7,809 bases of DNA from Oscillospiraceae bacterium (lineage in GTDB: Bacteria > Bacillota > Clostridia > Oscillospirales > Oscillospiraceae): the NCBI GenBank assembly GCA_017400415.1, contig JAFPTE010000147.1:1-7809 (forward strand). Reading direction: 5' to 3'. The notes below the pieces were generated by a model. It searched no databases. It saw nothing but the letters and a program-made list of their open reading frames with translations, and was not told the DNA's origin. Of the stretch, positions 5,780 through 7,809 are shown piece after piece (within the stretch, counting starts at the first letter, position 1; each line of letters opens with the position of its first letter). Both the position numbers and the translations under genes were made by a program.

Positions 5780-7809
5780 TCATTTTTGTTCGCCCACATA
5801 GAGATTCAATCTGGACTGGATCATTTTGGCGGTCTGGGCTGCGGTCCTGGTGCCGGCGAAGAGGCCGGAGCACTCATCGGCGATGATGCCCAGAACGTCC
5901 TCGTCATAGGTCATGACGTGGGTGGTGGCGTTCACCAGGTCGATTATCTTCTGGGCCTGCTCGTCGGTCAGATGGTAGTAGGGCGTGTTAATCCAGTTGC
6001 CGTCCTTGTCAGTATAGCCGTCGCCGTAGCCCCGGGGGATCTCGATGCGCTGGCCGTTCTCGTCCAGCTGATATTCGCCCTTCTCGTCCTGGCGGTAGCG
6101 GGGGGTCTTGGCCTCCTCAATGCGCTGGTCGAACACGGCCTTGTTGGTGGGCATGGTCCAGGAGCCCTGGCTCTGCTGATATTCCTTGGTCAGGAAGGTC
6201 CGCAGGAAGCTCCAGGCGGCGTCCTTATTCTTGCAGGTGGAGCTCATGGCGTAGCCCCCCTGGAGGACGAAGCCGCTGCCCACGCCGGAGGCCACCGGGT
6301 AGCCCACAAAGGTCATGTCGCCGCCCAGGTTCACCTCTGTGGTCCGCCAGCTGAGCATGTTGCTTACGGTCAGCTCCGTAATGAGCTGGCCGCCCCGGGC
6401 AAAGCGCTGGCCCTGGGACTCATAGACGTAGTCCTCGCCGTAGTACTCCTCCCAGTTGAAGTCCGCCGGGAAGGTATTCACAAACTCCAGAAGGCCGATG
6501 AAGTCGGCGTTGTCAAAGTCGGTCTTGCCGGCGTCCCAGTTGACGAAGCCGTCCAGCATCAGAGAGCAGATGCCGTCCAGCATCTGGCTCTTGGTGAAGC
6601 CGATGTCCGCAATGGTGGCGCCCTCCGGCAGCTGCCGGTAGGCGTTCAGCAGCTCCTGGACAGTCCAGCCCATCTTGGTGCCCACCATGGAGCTGGGGCC
6701 TGCCATGGTCTGAACGTAGAAGGAGCTCACCAGCTGGTAGAGCTTGCCGTCCCGGCTCTGGAGCGCATTGAAAACGGGCTGCACCAGGCCGCTTCTGCCG
6801 CCCAGCTCCGTATCCTTCTCGATGAAGGGCCACAGGTTTTCCAGGTAGCCCTTGGCGCCCAGATGGTCGATGGGCATGCCGATTGTATAGATGAGGTCCG
6901 GCACCTTGCCGGCCAGAAGCTCCGCCGTGAGCTTGGTGTTGCCGGCGGAGTAGTCCTCCTCCGTGTTGTACTGGCTGTAATCGGCCACCTGGATCCGGTA
7001 TTTGTCGCTGTTCCGGTTGAACTTCAGAATGGCGTTCTTGATGCTCCAGGTGTCCATGGTGGCCAGGGTCAGGACGGTCTTGTAGGGCACGGTGGAGCTC
7101 TTTACCTTCTCCACCTTGAAGGTCTCGAAGCTCTCACCGCCGTCGTCGCTCTCGCTGTAGGTGCTGGTGATGCCCACCACGCCGCCGTCAGATTGGACGG
7201 CCATGACGTAGAGGTTGGAGCCGTCGATATCCAGGTTCAGGAGGTTGAAGAGCTCCTCAAAGGTGCCCATGTTCTCCCCCTTGCCCAGCTTGATGCCGAA
7301 GACGCTGGTGTTCATATAGGCGTACACGTCATAGTCCCCGCCGCCGGTGTAGAGCTGGGAGTACACGGTCTCGTAGGGCACGTTCAGGGCCTCGCCCAGC
7401 TTGCCGGTCTTGGGGTCGATGGGCAGCACGGTCTTGGTGGTCTTGGTGTCCTCACCGCCGCCGGGGGTGATGGGCCTGCCGGGGGTGACGACCTTCCTGT
7501 CGGCCACTGCGCCGTCCCTGTAAAGGATAGGTCCGTCTACCATGCCGCCCTCCATGATCACAGCGGCAACGGTACCGTCCTTCAGACGGACGGACTGATT
7601 AAGGTACTGGTCGCTCTCCACGGTGGAGAGCTTGTTCATATCCTTGTCCAGGATAAAGACCCGCTGGCCGGTGAACAGGTAGATGTTGCCGTCCTTGTCG
7701 GTGTCTATCTGGTTGGCGTAGAAGTAGCCCATCTCCCCTATCTCGTCGGCGAAAAGCTCATTCAGCTTATAGGCCTTCTCAATGGTGCCGTCGGGCTTCA
7801 TGTACTCGA
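5780..7809 (-). CDS. Propeller-fused extracellular solute-binding protein, family 1 (5' end beyond window)
   Basis: The frame is open to the right edge; an internal ATG at 7801 has in-frame coding (E-Y) before it and no ribosome site, so the true start and any signal peptide or lipobox are missing. Numbering from that ATG, residues 1 to about 215 show repeated blade-like strands such as IDTDKDGNIYLFTGQRVFIL (32-51) and V-R-L-K-D-G-T-V-A-A-V-I (71-82), resembling a beta-propeller. DTDKDG (33-38) looks like a Ca-binding DxDxDG loop. An acidic/serine linker (about 216-240) leads to the binding domain (about 241-673): TLATMDTW…AILKFNR at its start, AELLAGKVPDLIY (293-305), and a C-terminus with F-A-G-T-R-T-A-A-Q-T-A-K-M-I-Q-S-R-L-N-L-Y-V, the usual ending in clostridial UgpB-like proteins. 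A D-x-x-G-rich insertion lies at about 570-605. It should capture a sugar or oligosaccharide for the two permeases. The propeller assignment is inference; the binding domain is firm. Confidence 0.9.
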   Translation of the reverse strand, partial: EYMKPDGTIEKAYKLNELFADEIGEMGYFYANQIDTDKDGNIYLFTGQRVFILDKDMNKLSTVESDQYLNQSVRLKDGTVAAVIMEGGMVDGPILYRDGAVADRKVVTPGRPITPGGGEDTKTTKTVLPIDPKTGKLGEALNVPYETVYSQLYTGGGDYDVYAYMNTSVFGIKLGKGENMGTFEELFNLLNLDIDGSNLYVMAVQSDGGVVGITSTYSESDDGGESFETFKVEKVKSSTVPYKTVLTLATMDTWSIKNAILKFNRNSDKYRIQVADYSQYNTEEDYSAGNTKLTAELLAGKVPDLIYTIGMPIDHLGAKGYLENLWPFIEKDTELGGRSGLVQPVFNALQSRDGKLYQLVSSFYVQTMAGPSSMVGTKMGWTVQELLNAYRQLPEGATIADIGFTKSQMLDGICSLMLDGFVNWDAGKTDFDNADFIGLLEFVNTFPADFNWEEYYGEDYVYESQGQRFARGGQLITELTVSNMLSWRTTEVNLGGDMTFVGYPVASGVGSGFVLQGGYAMSSTCKNKDAAWSFLRTFLTKEYQQSQGSWTMPTNKAVFDQRIEEAKTPRYRQDEKGEYQLDENGQRIEIPRGYGDGYTDKDGNWINTPYYHLTDEQAQKIIDLVNATTHVMTYDEDVLGIIADECSGLFAGTRTAAQTAKMIQSRLNLYVGEQK

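Overview
The window is GC-rich DNA in which every convincing gene lies on the minus strand, so transcription runs from high to low coordinates. Strong Shine-Dalgarno sequences of the GGAGG/AAAGGA type, heavy use of G/C-ending codons, a MsmX/UgpC-type sugar ATPase and a YknX/MacA-like adaptor with no outer-membrane factor nearby all suggest a high-GC member of the Clostridia (Oscillospiraceae-like, probably gut). This placement is an inference; no phylogenetic marker is present.

Layout in transcription order: (1) 7809-5780, a solute-binding protein, 5' end outside the window, whose visible N-terminal third looks like beta-propeller blades and whose C-terminal part is a family 1 (UgpB/MalE-like) sugar-binding domain. 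(2) 5779-5554, a 226-bp intergenic stretch holding five consecutive inverted repeats and a possible 34-codon leader ORF. (3) 5553-4570, a MalF/UgpA-type permease. (4) 4573-3692, a MalG/UgpE-type permease. (5) 3685-1559, a 708-residue membrane-anchored HlyD/MacA-like adaptor with an exceptionally long predicted coiled-coil hairpin. (6) 1557-502, a 351-residue protein with a MacB-like extracytoplasmic core domain flanked by membrane segments, but without a full FtsX membrane domain and without a nucleotide-binding domain. (7) 501-1, the first 167 residues of a MalK/MsmX/UgpC-type ATPase, cut by the window edge.

From permease 1 to the ATPase the junctions are -4, +6, +1 and 0 nt, so the adaptor and the MacB-like protein are embedded in the sugar-transporter operon rather than merely adjacent to it. 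The conventional parts (binding protein, two permeases, ATPase) make a complete CUT1 carbohydrate importer. The two inserted genes resemble pieces of a MacAB/YknXZ-type exporter or mechanotransmission machine that has lost its own ATPase and most of its membrane domain. The most notable idea is that this is a hybrid carbohydrate ABC system with an envelope-spanning adaptor, possibly powered by the single MalK-type ATPase. The function of the inserted pair is unknown, and direct coupling is a hypothesis.
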